DNA of 64,000 nucleotides from Caldilineaceae bacterium bin34 (GCA_002238555.1 MPMO01000012.1:29902-93901), one strand, 5' to 3'. Positions 1 through 9,033 are shown, counted from the first letter of the stretch. The notes: generated by a model not told the origin, from the letters alone. Numbers and translations: made by a program.

Positions 1-2
1 GG

Positions 3-296
3 GCGTACGTCGCCGTGCGGGATGTCGCGCGTGCCTTTGCCGCTGCCGCGAGCTTCCAATTCGGGTCCGCAGACATGCCGTTCGAGGCGTTTTACCTGTC
101 CGCCTGCAACACTTGCATCGAAGTCCCCACGCTGGAGCTGGCACGAGCCAGATTCGGCGCGGTGCCCCCTCTCAAGGACGCGCGGCTGTTTGAAGACAAT
201 CCCCATGCAAGCATGTTCGGCATCGGCAAGGCCGAACGGCTTCTGGACTGGAAACCAGTCTGGACCTGGCAGAACTTCGAGCAGTGGGAACTGTGA
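3..296 (+). CDS. NAD-dependent epimerase/dehydratase, C-terminal part (5' end outside window)
   Basis: This is the carboxy-terminal 97 residues of a gene that begins upstream of the window; the frame is open from the first bases. The visible start reads AYVAVRDVARAF, which matches the 'hxhxDVAxA' segment near the end of extended short-chain NAD(P)-dependent sugar epimerases and dehydratases. It ends with a W-x-P-x-x-x-W tail typical of that family, in which the last helix packs against the substrate domain. The Rossmann nucleotide-binding part and the Y-x-x-x-K catalytic pair are not in view, so substrate and exact reaction cannot be named. It lies upstream of a dioxygenase/ABC transporter cluster on the same strand but is separated from it by 315 bases and a probable promoter. 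Confidence 0.7.
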   Translation, partial: AYVAVRDVARAFAAAASFQFGSADMPFEAFYLSACNTCIEVPTLELARARFGAVPPLKDARLFEDNPHASMFGIGKAERLLDWKPVWTWQNFEQWEL

Positions 297-527
297 CCGG
301 ACACTCTATCTGTCACTTTGAGCTGCAAGGAGGGGGTGGAACCAGATAGCCGCGGGGGACAGCCGCCTTGTGGCAAGCTACGGCAGGCCGCCAGGAGACG
401 GCCTGCACGAAATGCGCCCCATCCACCGGCAGTACAATCCACAACCCCGCCTCAATGTCAACTGCTCGCACAGAGAATCGAGGGGGAAGGCGGCAGGAAA
501 GTTCGGCGCCTGTGGTGCACAAGCCAT

Positions 528-556
528 TTCAGGTCGTTTTCCAGAGTTCCTATAAT
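528..556 (+). promoter_or_regulatory. Probable sigma-70 promoter for the dioxygenase/ABC cluster
   Basis: A perfect -10 box TATAAT lies at 551-556, with a weak -35 match TTCAGG at 528-533 and exactly 17 bases between them. It is 55 bases upstream of the first dioxygenase start codon. It sits in the 315-base stretch between the epimerase stop (296) and that gene, which otherwise holds nothing I recognise. Confidence 0.5.
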
Positions 557-611
557 TCCACTTCCGCGTTGCGAACATCGTTCGCACGCAGCTGGCTCCT
601 GGAGGGCAGGC

Positions 612-1403
612 ATGGCGGAGTTCACCTATCCCAACTTGGACGGCCTGGGCAAGGCCTACGTCCGGGATGGTTATGCCATCGTGCGGCAGGTTATTGACGA
701 GAACCTCGTGGCGGAGGCCAACCGTCATGTGGACTGGCTGATCGAACACAATCCGGACTTGCCGCCGGAGCGGCTTGGCTACTGGCTGACGCCCACCGAT
801 CCATTTTGGATGCGCCTGGTCTCCGACCCGCGCATTGTCGATGTGGCCGCAGCCGTGGTGGGCCCGGATGTGGCCCTCTTTGCCGCGGACTACATCGCCA
901 AGCCTCCGGGCACAGGTCAGCGCGTGGCTTGGCATCAGGATGCCGCCTACTGGCCGTTGGAGCCCATGCGGGTGGTTACACTGTGGGTTGCCTACACCGA
1001 ATCCAACCCGGCCAACGGCTGCGTGCGGGTCATTCCGGGCACGCAGCACATGTCCCTGCAGCCGCGCAACCCCGACGAAACCGACTACCAGGGCGAGATG
1101 CTGAGGGGGATGGACCAGTCCCTGATTTCCGCAGACGACGCCGTCGATTTCATTCTGGAACCCGGCGATGTCTCCCTGCACCATCCCCTGATCATCCACG
1201 GCTCCGAGGCCAACACGAGTTCCAGGTGGCGCCGGGGCGGCACCTACCAGTACATTCCAACCACCACCAAGGTGACCAAGGAGGACTGGCCGGTCTTCCT
1301 GCTCAGGGGCACCGACACGGTGGGCAGAAACACCTACCGGGATTTGCCAAGGTACGTTCCCGGCCAACACATGCCATTCAGAGGATGCGAGGCATGGCCA
1401 TAA
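612..1403 (+). CDS. Phytanoyl-CoA dioxygenase (PhyH) family protein 1
   Basis: This is a 263-residue non-haem iron(II)/2-oxoglutarate-dependent oxygenase of the PhyH family, expected to hydroxylate an unactivated carbon in the cytoplasm. The double-stranded beta-helix shows the facial triad: H108-x-D110 (in AWHQDAAYW) and a distal histidine near H196 (HGSEAN), followed by arginines R207/R208 that could bind 2-oxoglutarate. The frame is open further upstream, but ATG 612 has a good ribosome site (GGAGG, about 7 bases before) and family homology begins right there. It is the first gene of a plus-strand cluster with two sugar permeases, an enolase-superfamily enzyme and two further PhyH genes, so a small-molecule catabolic role is likely. 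The substrate cannot be read from the sequence. Confidence 0.85.
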   Translation: MAEFTYPNLDGLGKAYVRDGYAIVRQVIDENLVAEANRHVDWLIEHNPDLPPERLGYWLTPTDPFWMRLVSDPRIVDVAAAVVGPDVALFAADYIAKPPGTGQRVAWHQDAAYWPLEPMRVVTLWVAYTESNPANGCVRVIPGTQHMSLQPRNPDETDYQGEMLRGMDQSLISADDAVDFILEPGDVSLHHPLIIHGSEANTSSRWRRGGTYQYIPTTTKVTKEDWPVFLLRGTDTVGRNTYRDLPRYVPGQHMPFRGCEAWP

Positions 1404-1452
1404 CCCGACTATCGCCGACGCGCCGGTCCCCCATGGTACGGCAACCAATTCC

Positions 1453-2412
1453 ATGACCGCGGCTGACACCACCGCCGGCCAGATGGCCGGCAAACTGCAC
1501 AAACCGCGTATGAGCCGCTTGGCCCGGCGCGAGGAACTAGTGGGCTTTCTGATGGCAGCCCCTTGGCTGCTGGGCCTACTCTGGCTCTACTTGGGCCCGT
1601 TCGGGGCGGCCCTCTCCCTGTCGCTGACGGACTACGACATTCTCACCGCCCCCAAGTGGGTGGGATTGGAGAACTTTGACACGATGTTGACGGACGATCC
1701 ACTCTTCTGGAAGTCCCTCAGCGTCACCACCATCTACTCGGTGGTATCCGTACCGTTGCTGATTGTCTTTGGACTGTGGCTGGCCATCCTGCTCAACGCC
1801 GACATCAAGGGGCTAGCCTGGTTCAGAACCGTCTACTATCTTCCGGCTGTTCTGTCCGGGGTGGCCGTCGCATTCCTTTGGATTTGGGTGTTCTCCGCCG
1901 ACTGGGGCGTACTGAACTTCCTGTTGTCCCTTATGAAAATCGAGGGTCCCAACTGGCTGACCAGCGAGGACTGGGCACTGTCCGCCCTGATCATAATGAG
2001 TCTCTGGGGAGTTGGCGGGGGTCTGGTGATCTACCTCGCCGGGCTCCAAGGCATCCCGACCGAGTTGTACGAGGCGGCAGAAATCGATGGTGCCGGACGC
2101 TTCCGTTCCTTCTACAACATTACCCTGCCCATGGTGTCCCCGGTGATCCTGTTCCAGCTCATCTTGGGCATTATCGGTGCCCTGCAGGTGTTCACCCAGG
2201 GCTATGTCATGACTCAGGGTGGTCCCAACAACGCAACCCTTTTTTACAATCTGTATCTGTACCGCAACGCATTCCGGTTTCTGCACATGGGCTATGCCAG
2301 CGCCTTGGCCTGGGCGTTGTTTCTGTACATCCTGTTGTTGACCCTGGTGGTACTGCGTTCATCCAGTGTCTGGGTCTTTTATTCGGGCGAGATCAAGGGG
2401 CGTGCCAGATGA
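1453..2412 (+). CDS. Sugar ABC transporter permease, MalF/UgpA type
   Basis: This is an inner-membrane permease of 319 residues for a carbohydrate importer (CUT1 family). Six hydrophobic segments are visible, the first at about residues 30-55. The cytoplasmic EAA loop that docks the ATPase is clear at residues 207-213 (EAAEIDG) and is followed by the usual TLP motif. The stop codon overlaps the start of the second permease (ATGA at 2409-2412), so the two are translationally coupled and form a heterodimeric channel. The matching solute-binding protein is encoded 3.9 kb downstream, after four metabolic genes. No ATPase gene is present in the cluster; CUT1 systems often share one made elsewhere in the genome. 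Confidence 0.92.
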   Translation: MTAADTTAGQMAGKLHKPRMSRLARREELVGFLMAAPWLLGLLWLYLGPFGAALSLSLTDYDILTAPKWVGLENFDTMLTDDPLFWKSLSVTTIYSVVSVPLLIVFGLWLAILLNADIKGLAWFRTVYYLPAVLSGVAVAFLWIWVFSADWGVLNFLLSLMKIEGPNWLTSEDWALSALIIMSLWGVGGGLVIYLAGLQGIPTELYEAAEIDGAGRFRSFYNITLPMVSPVILFQLILGIIGALQVFTQGYVMTQGGPNNATLFYNLYLYRNAFRFLHMGYASALAWALFLYILLLTLVVLRSSSVWVFYSGEIKGRAR

Positions 2413-3293
2413 CCACCCGGACCTCCGCCGTGCATCCCGGTGCGCGTCAGCGCTCAATGGCTCCGATTGTGTCCCGGTATGTGGAAAAGGCACTCATCTA
2501 TTGTGCGTTGCTAGCTGGGGCCGCCGTGCTCATGATTCCTCTCTGGTGGATGCTCTCAACCTCGGTCAAGCATCCCAAGGAAGTATTTGCCTTCCCACCG
2601 ACCTTACTCCCCGAGCAGTTCATGTGGAACAACTACACGGACCTCTTCATCAAGGCACCGTTCCACATTTACATCTTCAACACGACCTATCTCGTCATCA
2701 TGGACCTGATCGGAACCCTTTTCACCGCCAGCATGGTCGGCTACGCCTTTGCCCGGCTGCGCTGGCGCGGCCGGGACATCTTCTTCGTGATCACCTTGGC
2801 TACGATGATGCTGCCGGCCACCGTACTCCTGATCCCACGGTTCATCATTTTCAACGAGATAGGCTGGACGAACTCATTCAAGCCCCTCTGGGTGCCGGCC
2901 TTCTTCGGCTATGCGTTCTTTATCTTCCTCATGCGCCAGTTCTACGCCACGATTCCCCACGAACTGGACTCCGCGGCACGCATTGACGGCGCCAGCGAGT
3001 TCGGGGTCTGGTGGCGCATTCTCGCACCTCTCACCAAACCGGCCCTGGCGGCCTGCGGCATCTTCACCTTCAATGCCACCTGGAACGATGTCCTGGGCCC
3101 ATTGATCTACTTGACCTCGGAGAGCAAGAGCACATTGGCGTTGGGGCTGATGCAGTTTCGGGGACCCCACCGCACCGACTGGCACTACCTCATGGCCGCG
3201 TCGGTTGTTGCGATGCTACCGGTCCTCATCATCTTCTTCTTCGCCCAGAAGTACTTCATTCAGGGCGTAACTATCACGGGGATCAAAGGGTAG
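2409..3293 (+). CDS. Sugar ABC transporter permease, MalG/UgpE type
   Basis: This is the second CUT1-type permease, 294 residues with six predicted membrane helices. Its EAA-like loop reads SAARIDGA (residues 188-195), with the first Glu and Ala replaced by Ser-Ala as in many MalG-type partners. The start ATG overlaps the stop of the preceding permease by four bases. The frame is open for 633 bases upstream inside the other permease gene, but that part is only the shadow of the overlap. Together with the upstream permease and the lipoprotein encoded at 6336-7709 it should form an uptake system for a sugar or sugar-like compound processed by the neighbouring oxygenases and dehydratase. Confidence 0.92.
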   Translation: MTTRTSAVHPGARQRSMAPIVSRYVEKALIYCALLAGAAVLMIPLWWMLSTSVKHPKEVFAFPPTLLPEQFMWNNYTDLFIKAPFHIYIFNTTYLVIMDLIGTLFTASMVGYAFARLRWRGRDIFFVITLATMMLPATVLLIPRFIIFNEIGWTNSFKPLWVPAFFGYAFFIFLMRQFYATIPHELDSAARIDGASEFGVWWRILAPLTKPALAACGIFTFNATWNDVLGPLIYLTSESKSTLALGLMQFRGPHRTDWHYLMAASVVAMLPVLIIFFFAQKYFIQGVTITGIKG

Positions 3294-3511
3294 GCGGATC
3301 CTGCGTTCCTGACGGCGGATTCGGCGCACCGGCCCTTCGGATCGGGAGCATGCATGGGCACCCCTGACGGTGGCACGCGTTGCAGGCCCGTTGAACATGC
3401 CAGACCCGTTCCCAGCCGAATTGGGCCCCAACCAAGCTGCCTGCAGGCACCTGTGATCGGCCGGTCCCGGCATCGTGAAGACCGCCTGCGGCTTGCGAAG
3501 GATTGCCACCG

Positions 3512-4681
3512 ATGAACGTTACCGGCATTGACTGCCACATCCTCCTGGTCCCGGAATACAGCGTCGCAGCGAATTCCTCCGCCCAGGACAATCTGGTCGT
3601 CGAAGTCCACGCCGACAACGGCCTGACCGGCATCGGCGAGACGGACACCAATCCCTGGGTGGCCAAGGCCTGCATCGAAGCTCCCGGCACCCACGTCATG
3701 GGCCAAGGCCTGAAGGAAATGCTCCTGGGCCGCGATCCGGAGGATGTGGAGGCAATCTGGTGGGACCTCTACAACGGCTCCAAGATGACCGGCCGCCGAG
3801 GCGCCCTGATTTGCGCGATGGGCGCCATCGACATGGCACTCTGGGACCTTCGGGCCAAGGCCCGGGAGGTTCCGGTCCATCGGCTCCTGGACGATCCCGC
3901 CCGGGATTTCATCACCCCGTATGCATCGCTGTTGCCGGACGGCAATACGATCACGGAGTACGGCGACTCGCTCCTGTACAAGCTGACGACCGCCCGCGAC
4001 CTGGGGTACAGGGCCGCCAAGCTCGAGATCTGCATCAACGGGCCCTACAGCCACAACGGCTTGCAGGAGGACGATGCCCTCGGCGTGGCCATGGTCGAGG
4101 CGTGCCGCAAGGCGGTGGGACCGGATTTCACCCTCATGGTGGACGTGGCTTATTCGTGGCCGGACCCGGAGACCGCACTGCGCGTGATTCAACAGTTGGC
4201 GCCCCTGGACATCTTCTTCCTGGAGACGCCCCTGGACATCGACGACCTGGAAGGACACGCCTGGCTGCAGGAGCGGTCGCCGATTCCGCTGGCGGCCGGC
4301 GAGTGGCAGAACACCCATTTCGAATTCGAGGACCTGGCCTTGCGCGGCAGGCTCGACGTCCTGCAGCCGGACATTGGTCGCGTGGGAGGCTTCACGCCGG
4401 CCCTGAAGGTGAGGGACCTGGCCGCCCGCACCGACCGGCTGATCGTCCCGCACTGCTGGAAAACCGGCATCGGCATCGCCGCGAGTGCCCACTTTGCCGC
4501 CGTGTCGCCCATGTGCCCGTACATCGAGTTCCTGCCGGCCAACCTGTCTGAATCGGCGCTGCGGCAGGAACTGACCCATGACGAAATCAGACTTGAGGAC
4601 GGCGTCATTCCGCTGCCCCGGCAACCGGGCCTGGGCGTGGAACTGAACCGGACCGCACTGGAACGATACAAGGTTGGCTGA
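3512..4681 (+). CDS. Mandelate racemase/muconate lactonizing enzyme family protein (probable acid-sugar dehydratase)
   Basis: This is a 389-residue enolase-superfamily enzyme. Members abstract the proton alpha to a carboxylate and stabilise the enolate with Mg2+. The three metal ligands are clear: D211, E238 and E264. The mandelate-racemase-type D287...H314 dyad is present in 'QPDIGR' and 'VPHCW'. The usual K-x-K on strand two reads K170-x-E172, so the second base is a glutamate. This departs from the racemase pattern and fits a dehydratase acting on an acid sugar, though the substrate is unknown. I start at ATG 3512, which has AAGGA nine bases before it; a TTG three codons earlier is a weaker choice. 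It sits between the permeases and two PhyH oxygenases. Confidence 0.88.
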   Translation: MNVTGIDCHILLVPEYSVAANSSAQDNLVVEVHADNGLTGIGETDTNPWVAKACIEAPGTHVMGQGLKEMLLGRDPEDVEAIWWDLYNGSKMTGRRGALICAMGAIDMALWDLRAKAREVPVHRLLDDPARDFITPYASLLPDGNTITEYGDSLLYKLTTARDLGYRAAKLEICINGPYSHNGLQEDDALGVAMVEACRKAVGPDFTLMVDVAYSWPDPETALRVIQQLAPLDIFFLETPLDIDDLEGHAWLQERSPIPLAAGEWQNTHFEFEDLALRGRLDVLQPDIGRVGGFTPALKVRDLAARTDRLIVPHCWKTGIGIAASAHFAAVSPMCPYIEFLPANLSESALRQELTHDEIRLEDGVIPLPRQPGLGVELNRTALERYKVG

Positions 4682-4698
4682 ACCGGAGGCACGCGGAC

Positions 4699-5409
4699 AT
4701 GAAGACGGATGCCGAAAAGGCTTTCTTCCTCGAGCATGGATACCTGCACGTACAGGGGGTCCTGGATCGGGAACAGGTCGATTTCTACCGCACGGAATTC
4801 GACCGGGTGTGGGAGCAGGAGGCACCCAGGGTCAACCAGCACAAGCTGCTCAAGTACCAGTCGTTCATCGACTTGATCGAGCATCCACCCATCCTGGAGC
4901 GGCAACAGGCGATGTTCGGCAACCAGACCCAGTTGCTGCAGTACGACCTGCTGCGGCAGGACGCCGACAGCAACATGCCGGCCCGCAGCTGGCACCGGGA
5001 CTTCATCTTCCCCGGCGACCGACCGCACTCCATCAACACGATTGTGTACCTGGACCCGATGTCGCACGAGCGCGGCCCGACCTGTGTGGTTCCGGGCACC
5101 CACCGCGGCGAGGAATACCCGCCCCTGGACCGCATACACACGTCCCTGCCCGGGGAGGTGGAGGTGCTGGCCGAGCCGGGGGACGCGGTGTTCATCAACG
5201 GCTCCATTTGGCATTCGGGCGGAGCCAACCGCACGCAAGGCCTGAGACGCGGCATCTTCCTCTACTTCGGATGGTGGTGGATGAAGCGCTACGAACACGA
5301 GACGGACCTGCCGTGGCAGGCCAAGGCCAAGGCTTCCGCACTGCGCCTGCAGTTGCTGGGGCTCAAGATGCCCGACCGCGACGTGCACCAATACGATCCA
5401 ACCCTATAG
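4699..5409 (+). CDS. Phytanoyl-CoA dioxygenase (PhyH) family protein 2
   Basis: This is a 236-residue iron(II)/2-oxoglutarate oxygenase. The iron triad is H99-x-D101 (SWHRDF) and H172 (IWHSGG), with conserved 'PGTHRGE' on the strand between them and basic residues after the distal histidine. It starts 17 bases after the dehydratase stop, with GGAGG 10-14 bases ahead of the ATG, so it is certainly in the same transcript. It is only distantly similar to the PhyH protein upstream, so the pair are not a recent duplication. It probably oxidises a substrate or intermediate of the same pathway. Confidence 0.87.
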   Translation: MKTDAEKAFFLEHGYLHVQGVLDREQVDFYRTEFDRVWEQEAPRVNQHKLLKYQSFIDLIEHPPILERQQAMFGNQTQLLQYDLLRQDADSNMPARSWHRDFIFPGDRPHSINTIVYLDPMSHERGPTCVVPGTHRGEEYPPLDRIHTSLPGEVEVLAEPGDAVFINGSIWHSGGANRTQGLRRGIFLYFGWWWMKRYEHETDLPWQAKAKASALRLQLLGLKMPDRDVHQYDPTL

Positions 5410-5431
5410 TGCCGTTCGGCACAGGCTTTCC

Positions 5432-6217
5432 ATGAACAGACGCATACGGGTGACGACACCCGATCCCCACGACCTGGATGCCCAGGAGCAATGCTTCCGC
5501 GACCACAGCTGCGTGGTCATTCCGGATCTGCTGTCGCCCGACCTGGTCCAGGAGATTAACGCGGCCATGGACCGGGACATGCACGCCAACCCGTTCATGT
5601 GGTGGACATCCGGCGCCCGCGGCTACAACTGCAACCTCCTGCTAACCGAACCGGTGTTCGAACACGCCATCCGACCACCCCGGCTGCTGGCCCTGCTGGA
5701 ACGCATCATGGGCGGTCCGTTCTGTTTTGAGGAATTGGCCGTGCGCCACCGCACCGGAGAAACCGCGGCCGTGCCCACCGACTGGCACCGCGACCGCAAC
5801 TACTGGGACGAACACCCCTTGCGCCTCGACTACCCCCAAATCATCTACTACCTGACCGACGTGGATGAGACCACCCACTGCTTCTCCATCAGCCCGGAAC
5901 CGGCAGCCGGCGAGACGCTGCCGCCACAGGAACACCTCGAACGCGGAGGCATTCTCGACTTCCACGGCAAGGCCGGCAGCGGCATCCTGTTCAATGCCGC
6001 CACCCTCCACGGCGTGACCCTGCGCGAGACGAACAAGGTGCGGCGCACCATCCAGGTCTACTTCGGCCATCCCGATCGGGCCCCCTTGAGTGACGTCACG
6101 CTGATGCCGCCCCGCCTCTGGCGGGACCACGACGACCCGGAAATCCGCCGCTTCTACGGGAAGTTCAACCGGATTTCCAGGGTGATGCTGGGCGGACTCG
6201 GCATTCTGGAGCCGTGA
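5432..6217 (+). CDS. Phytanoyl-CoA dioxygenase (PhyH) family protein 3
   Basis: This is a 261-residue third PhyH-type oxygenase. Its metal triad reads H119-x-D121 (DWHRDR) and H193 (TLHGVT), followed by arginines R204/R205 for 2-oxoglutarate. Between the two metal motifs is an acidic loop that differs from the two other paralogues here. It begins 22 bases after the preceding PhyH stop and so is co-transcribed. Three different PhyH proteins in one operon suggest successive or alternative oxidations of one imported compound. The closest family relatives are bacterial proteins of unknown substrate, so I give no specific reaction. Confidence 0.86.
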   Translation: MNRRIRVTTPDPHDLDAQEQCFRDHSCVVIPDLLSPDLVQEINAAMDRDMHANPFMWWTSGARGYNCNLLLTEPVFEHAIRPPRLLALLERIMGGPFCFEELAVRHRTGETAAVPTDWHRDRNYWDEHPLRLDYPQIIYYLTDVDETTHCFSISPEPAAGETLPPQEHLERGGILDFHGKAGSGILFNAATLHGVTLRETNKVRRTIQVYFGHPDRAPLSDVTLMPPRLWRDHDDPEIRRFYGKFNRISRVMLGGLGILEP

Positions 6218-6335
6218 GCCCACTGGACCGCCGGTGCCGAAGTACAGCGGTTTCCCGGGTTTAGTACGCTTAGTCCTGTTGCGATCGCACGATGCCGCAA
6301 CTTCACGTTTTGTCATTCAGACAGGGAGCAATCCG

Positions 6336-7709
6336 ATGACCATGTTGGAGAAACAAAGTCAACTGAGCCGACGCGCGTTTCTGCGCTTGGCGGCGGGAGC
6401 CTCCGCCACGGCCGCCTTGGTCGCCTGTGTCGCACCGACCGCGCCTGCGGGAGATGCCGGTGAAGCCGCCGACATGGAACAGATCGAGATCGGCTTCGCG
6501 TGGTGGACTGGCGGCGAACAGGCCAACGCGTTGTTTGAGGAAGCGGTGGATCGTTTTGAGGCCGCCTTCCCCAACATCCATGTGGTCCGCGACTCCGTAC
6601 CCTACGGTGAATTTCACACCAAGATTCTCACTGGATATGCAGGCGGAGACGCTCCGGACTGCCACGGCGTCCCCTGGGGGACTGTCTGGTCCATGGCCCA
6701 CAGGGGCGTGTTACTGGACATGAACGGCCTGGTCGAAGGGGATCCCGATATCGACTGGGAAGGCATGTGGCCGGCTGTGACTGAAGGGTGCTACTACCCG
6801 CCGGGCACCATCATTTCCCTGCCCCGCGAGTCGTTTGGTCTGAGGCTTTACTTCTACAACAAGACCATCTACGGGGATGCGGGAATCGATACTCCGGACG
6901 TGGCGATGGATGCCGGCGATTGGAATGCCGGCGACTGGACCTGGGATACTTGGCGCGAACAAGCGGGCCAACTGACCCAGTTCGACGAGAACGGGCGACG
7001 GACCATCATGGGCTCCAACCAGAGCGCCGACTACTGGAACCTGCACACGGTGATCCCGTCGTTCGGGCATTCCATGTTCAACGATGATGTGACCCACTTC
7101 AACCTGGATGCCGAAGCTGTGGTGGCCTGGCTGGAGACGCTGCCCGTGATGATCAACGAGGAACGATCGCTGGGCAAGCCCGATGAGACCGCCGATTTCG
7201 ACTGGGCCTCCAACGGCAAGCAGGCCATCGTCCGGTCCTCGACTTGGAGCATCCCCAACTACCGCTCAAGCTGGGAGGACATCGACTGGGACTTTGTGCC
7301 TCCTCCCAGGGGTTCCCACGGCCACTCGAACTTTGTCGGCAACGACTATCACTCCATTAACGGCACTGGAACCGCCAACGTGGACGCGGCTTGGGAACTG
7401 CTGAAGTTCATTAATTCGCCAGGCGAAGATCTGTGGTGGGCTCAGAACTTCTTCGGAGCACCTTTCCGCAAGGAGAATGTTGAGCCTTGGGCCAACAGCC
7501 TGAACGAAATCCTGCCGCGCAACGGCTGGAAGTACATGCTGGACATGACCAACACGGCCACGCCGTGGACTCCGGTCCCGTTCCAGGAGGAGCTGAACAC
7601 CATCCACTCCAACGAAATCGGCCAAGCCATCCTGGGCGAACGGCCGGTTCAGGAGGTGGTTGACAGCATCACCAGCAAGATCGACGCCATGATCGCGGAC
7701 TTCGAATAG
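6336..7709 (+). CDS. ABC transporter solute-binding lipoprotein (CUT1, Tat-exported)
   Basis: This is an extracellular solute-binding protein of family 1, 457 residues, that captures a sugar or sugar-like ligand for the two permeases at 1453-3293. The N-terminus carries a twin-arginine motif (S11-R12-R13-A-F-L) followed by a hydrophobic segment and a lipobox L-V-A-C with the lipidated cysteine at C31, so it is exported folded and anchored outside the membrane. The mature part has the aromatic-rich pattern of maltose-binding-like proteins. ATG 6336 is chosen because it has GGGAG upstream and the signal peptide starts there; the longer open frame adds no signal features. It is the last gene of the cluster and is followed directly by a strong terminator. 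Confidence 0.9.
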   Translation: MTMLEKQSQLSRRAFLRLAAGASATAALVACVAPTAPAGDAGEAADMEQIEIGFAWWTGGEQANALFEEAVDRFEAAFPNIHVVRDSVPYGEFHTKILTGYAGGDAPDCHGVPWGTVWSMAHRGVLLDMNGLVEGDPDIDWEGMWPAVTEGCYYPPGTIISLPRESFGLRLYFYNKTIYGDAGIDTPDVAMDAGDWNAGDWTWDTWREQAGQLTQFDENGRRTIMGSNQSADYWNLHTVIPSFGHSMFNDDVTHFNLDAEAVVAWLETLPVMINEERSLGKPDETADFDWASNGKQAIVRSSTWSIPNYRSSWEDIDWDFVPPPRGSHGHSNFVGNDYHSINGTGTANVDAAWELLKFINSPGEDLWWAQNFFGAPFRKENVEPWANSLNEILPRNGWKYMLDMTNTATPWTPVPFQEELNTIHSNEIGQAILGERPVQEVVDSITSKIDAMIADFE

Positions 7710-7730
7710 TCCTCGGTCCTGCACCGATCC

Positions 7731-7779
7731 GGCCGGCGGTGCCTGGAGTGGGATGCTCCGGGCACCGCCGGCTTTTTTT
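7731..7779 (+). terminator. Rho-independent terminator after the solute-binding protein gene
   Basis: A perfect 12-base stem (7732-7743 with 7761-7772, GCCGGCGGTGCC and its complement) is further stabilised by TGGAG/CTCC pairing inside the loop. It is followed directly by seven T residues at 7773-7779. It begins 21 bases after the lipoprotein stop codon and closes the plus-strand cluster. Confidence 0.9.
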
Positions 7780-7793
7780 GTTGCCTCCCGTCA

Positions 7794-7821
7794 AACGGCC
7801 CCGGATGTGTCCGGGGCCGTT
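7794..7821 (-). terminator. Possible terminator of the dnaG-rpoD transcript
   Basis: A 12-base perfect stem with a TGTG loop (7794-7805 and 7810-7821) lies 65 bases past the rpoD stop on the minus strand. The run of U after it is short (TTTG only), so it may be a weak or Rho-assisted terminator. It sits back to back with the plus-strand terminator. Confidence 0.45.
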
Positions 7822-7885
7822 CTGCGCAGTTGAGCTACTGGGGGCGGACGGACGAAGGCGGAGCGTGCTCCCATCCGTCCGAACT

Positions 7886-8992
7886 TCATATGATGAACTC
7901 GCGCAGGTGCCGTCCGCAATCTTCGGCGTAGATTTTCTGCAGGGCTTCCTTAACGATCTGGCGTACCCGCTCGCGCGTTATGTCGAACTCCTTGCCGAGG
8001 TCGTCCAACGTCAGCGGCTCCTGATTGTCCAGTCCGAACCGGTTGTTGATGATGCCCCTCTCTCGGGGATCAAGGTCGTTCAACACGTCGTTGACCTGTT
8101 CCTTCATGATTTCGATGCTGGCGGCTTCGGCCGGTTCCGGCGAATTTTCGTCCTCGACGATGTCCAGCAACAACGCATCCTCGCCGTGGTGCACCGGCGA
8201 ATACAGGCTGACAGGGGCCGTGTCCAGGCTGAGCAGGTTCCTGACTTTGTCCACGGCCTCTTCGGCCACGGCCCGCACATCCTCGTCCTCCACCAGGTGG
8301 CAGGCATCGGTTGTCAACACCCAATCAGGGATCAGCTCCTCAATCGACCGATCCAGATGGCCGGTTTCCAGACACAGTTCCAGCAACGAGGGATCGCGGC
8401 CCAGCAATCCGCGCAGATGCTTGCGCGTGCGCTCGATTTTCTTCAGCTTGTCAACGACGTGCACCGGTAGTCGAATCGTGCGCGCCTGATCCGCCAGGGC
8501 CCGACTGATGGATTGCCGAATCCACCACGTGGCATAGGTGCTGAACTTGAAGCCGCGGGTGGGATCGAATTTCTCGACCGCCTTCATCAGACCAACGTTC
8601 CCCTCCTGAATAAGGTCCAGGAAGCTGACGCCGTTGTTGCGCTGGCGGTTGGCTTGGCTGATGACCAGGCGCAGATTGCAGTTGGCCAGCCGTTCCTGGG
8701 CCACCTGACCGTCCGCAATCACCTGGGTCAGTCGGCCGCGCTCTTGGGGATCCGTCTCGCCATCCAGCCTGGCACGGGCCTGGCCGGCATGGATCATGGC
8801 CGTGGCCAGCAACTTCTCCTCGTCTGCGGTCAGAAGCGGATGCCGCCCCACGTCGCGCATGTAGACCTGGATGGGATCCAGCGATCCGGCCCAGTCCACC
8901 GGTCCGGCATCCGTCAGCGGCGCCCCGACCTGCCTTATGGCAACGGCGCCGTCATCCAGACTGGTTGAATAGCGGGTGTTGATTACAGCCAT
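7886..8992 (-). CDS. rpoD: Primary RNA polymerase sigma factor (sigma-70/SigA)
   Basis: This is the housekeeping sigma factor, 368 residues, a short-form group 1 protein lacking the long region 1.1. Region 1.2 is at about residues 38-70 (DPIQVYMRDVG). Region 2, with the core-binding and -10 melting signature (DLIQEGNVGLMKAVEKFD, then the ATWWIRQSI helix), spans about 101-175. Region 4, with the -35 helix-turn-helix (TLDDLGKEFDITRERVRQI), spans about 300-360. I start at ATG 8992, eight bases after AGGTG, because upstream reading into dnaG has no homology. It lies 41 bases after dnaG on the same strand, the classic dnaG-rpoD arrangement. Confidence 0.95.
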   Translation of the reverse strand: MAVINTRYSTSLDDGAVAIRQVGAPLTDAGPVDWAGSLDPIQVYMRDVGRHPLLTADEEKLLATAMIHAGQARARLDGETDPQERGRLTQVIADGQVAQERLANCNLRLVISQANRQRNNGVSFLDLIQEGNVGLMKAVEKFDPTRGFKFSTYATWWIRQSISRALADQARTIRLPVHVVDKLKKIERTRKHLRGLLGRDPSLLELCLETGHLDRSIEELIPDWVLTTDACHLVEDEDVRAVAEEAVDKVRNLLSLDTAPVSLYSPVHHGEDALLLDIVEDENSPEPAEAASIEIMKEQVNDVLNDLDPRERGIINNRFGLDNQEPLTLDDLGKEFDITRERVRQIVKEALQKIYAEDCGRHLREFII

Positions 8993-9033
8993 GTTGTTCA
9001 CCTGTGCTACGTCGCTTGGGTCGATGATGGTTG

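Noticed and set aside
3260..4825. 521-codon open frame on the minus strand
   Set aside because: It is opposite the enolase-superfamily gene, with no motifs and no ribosome site.
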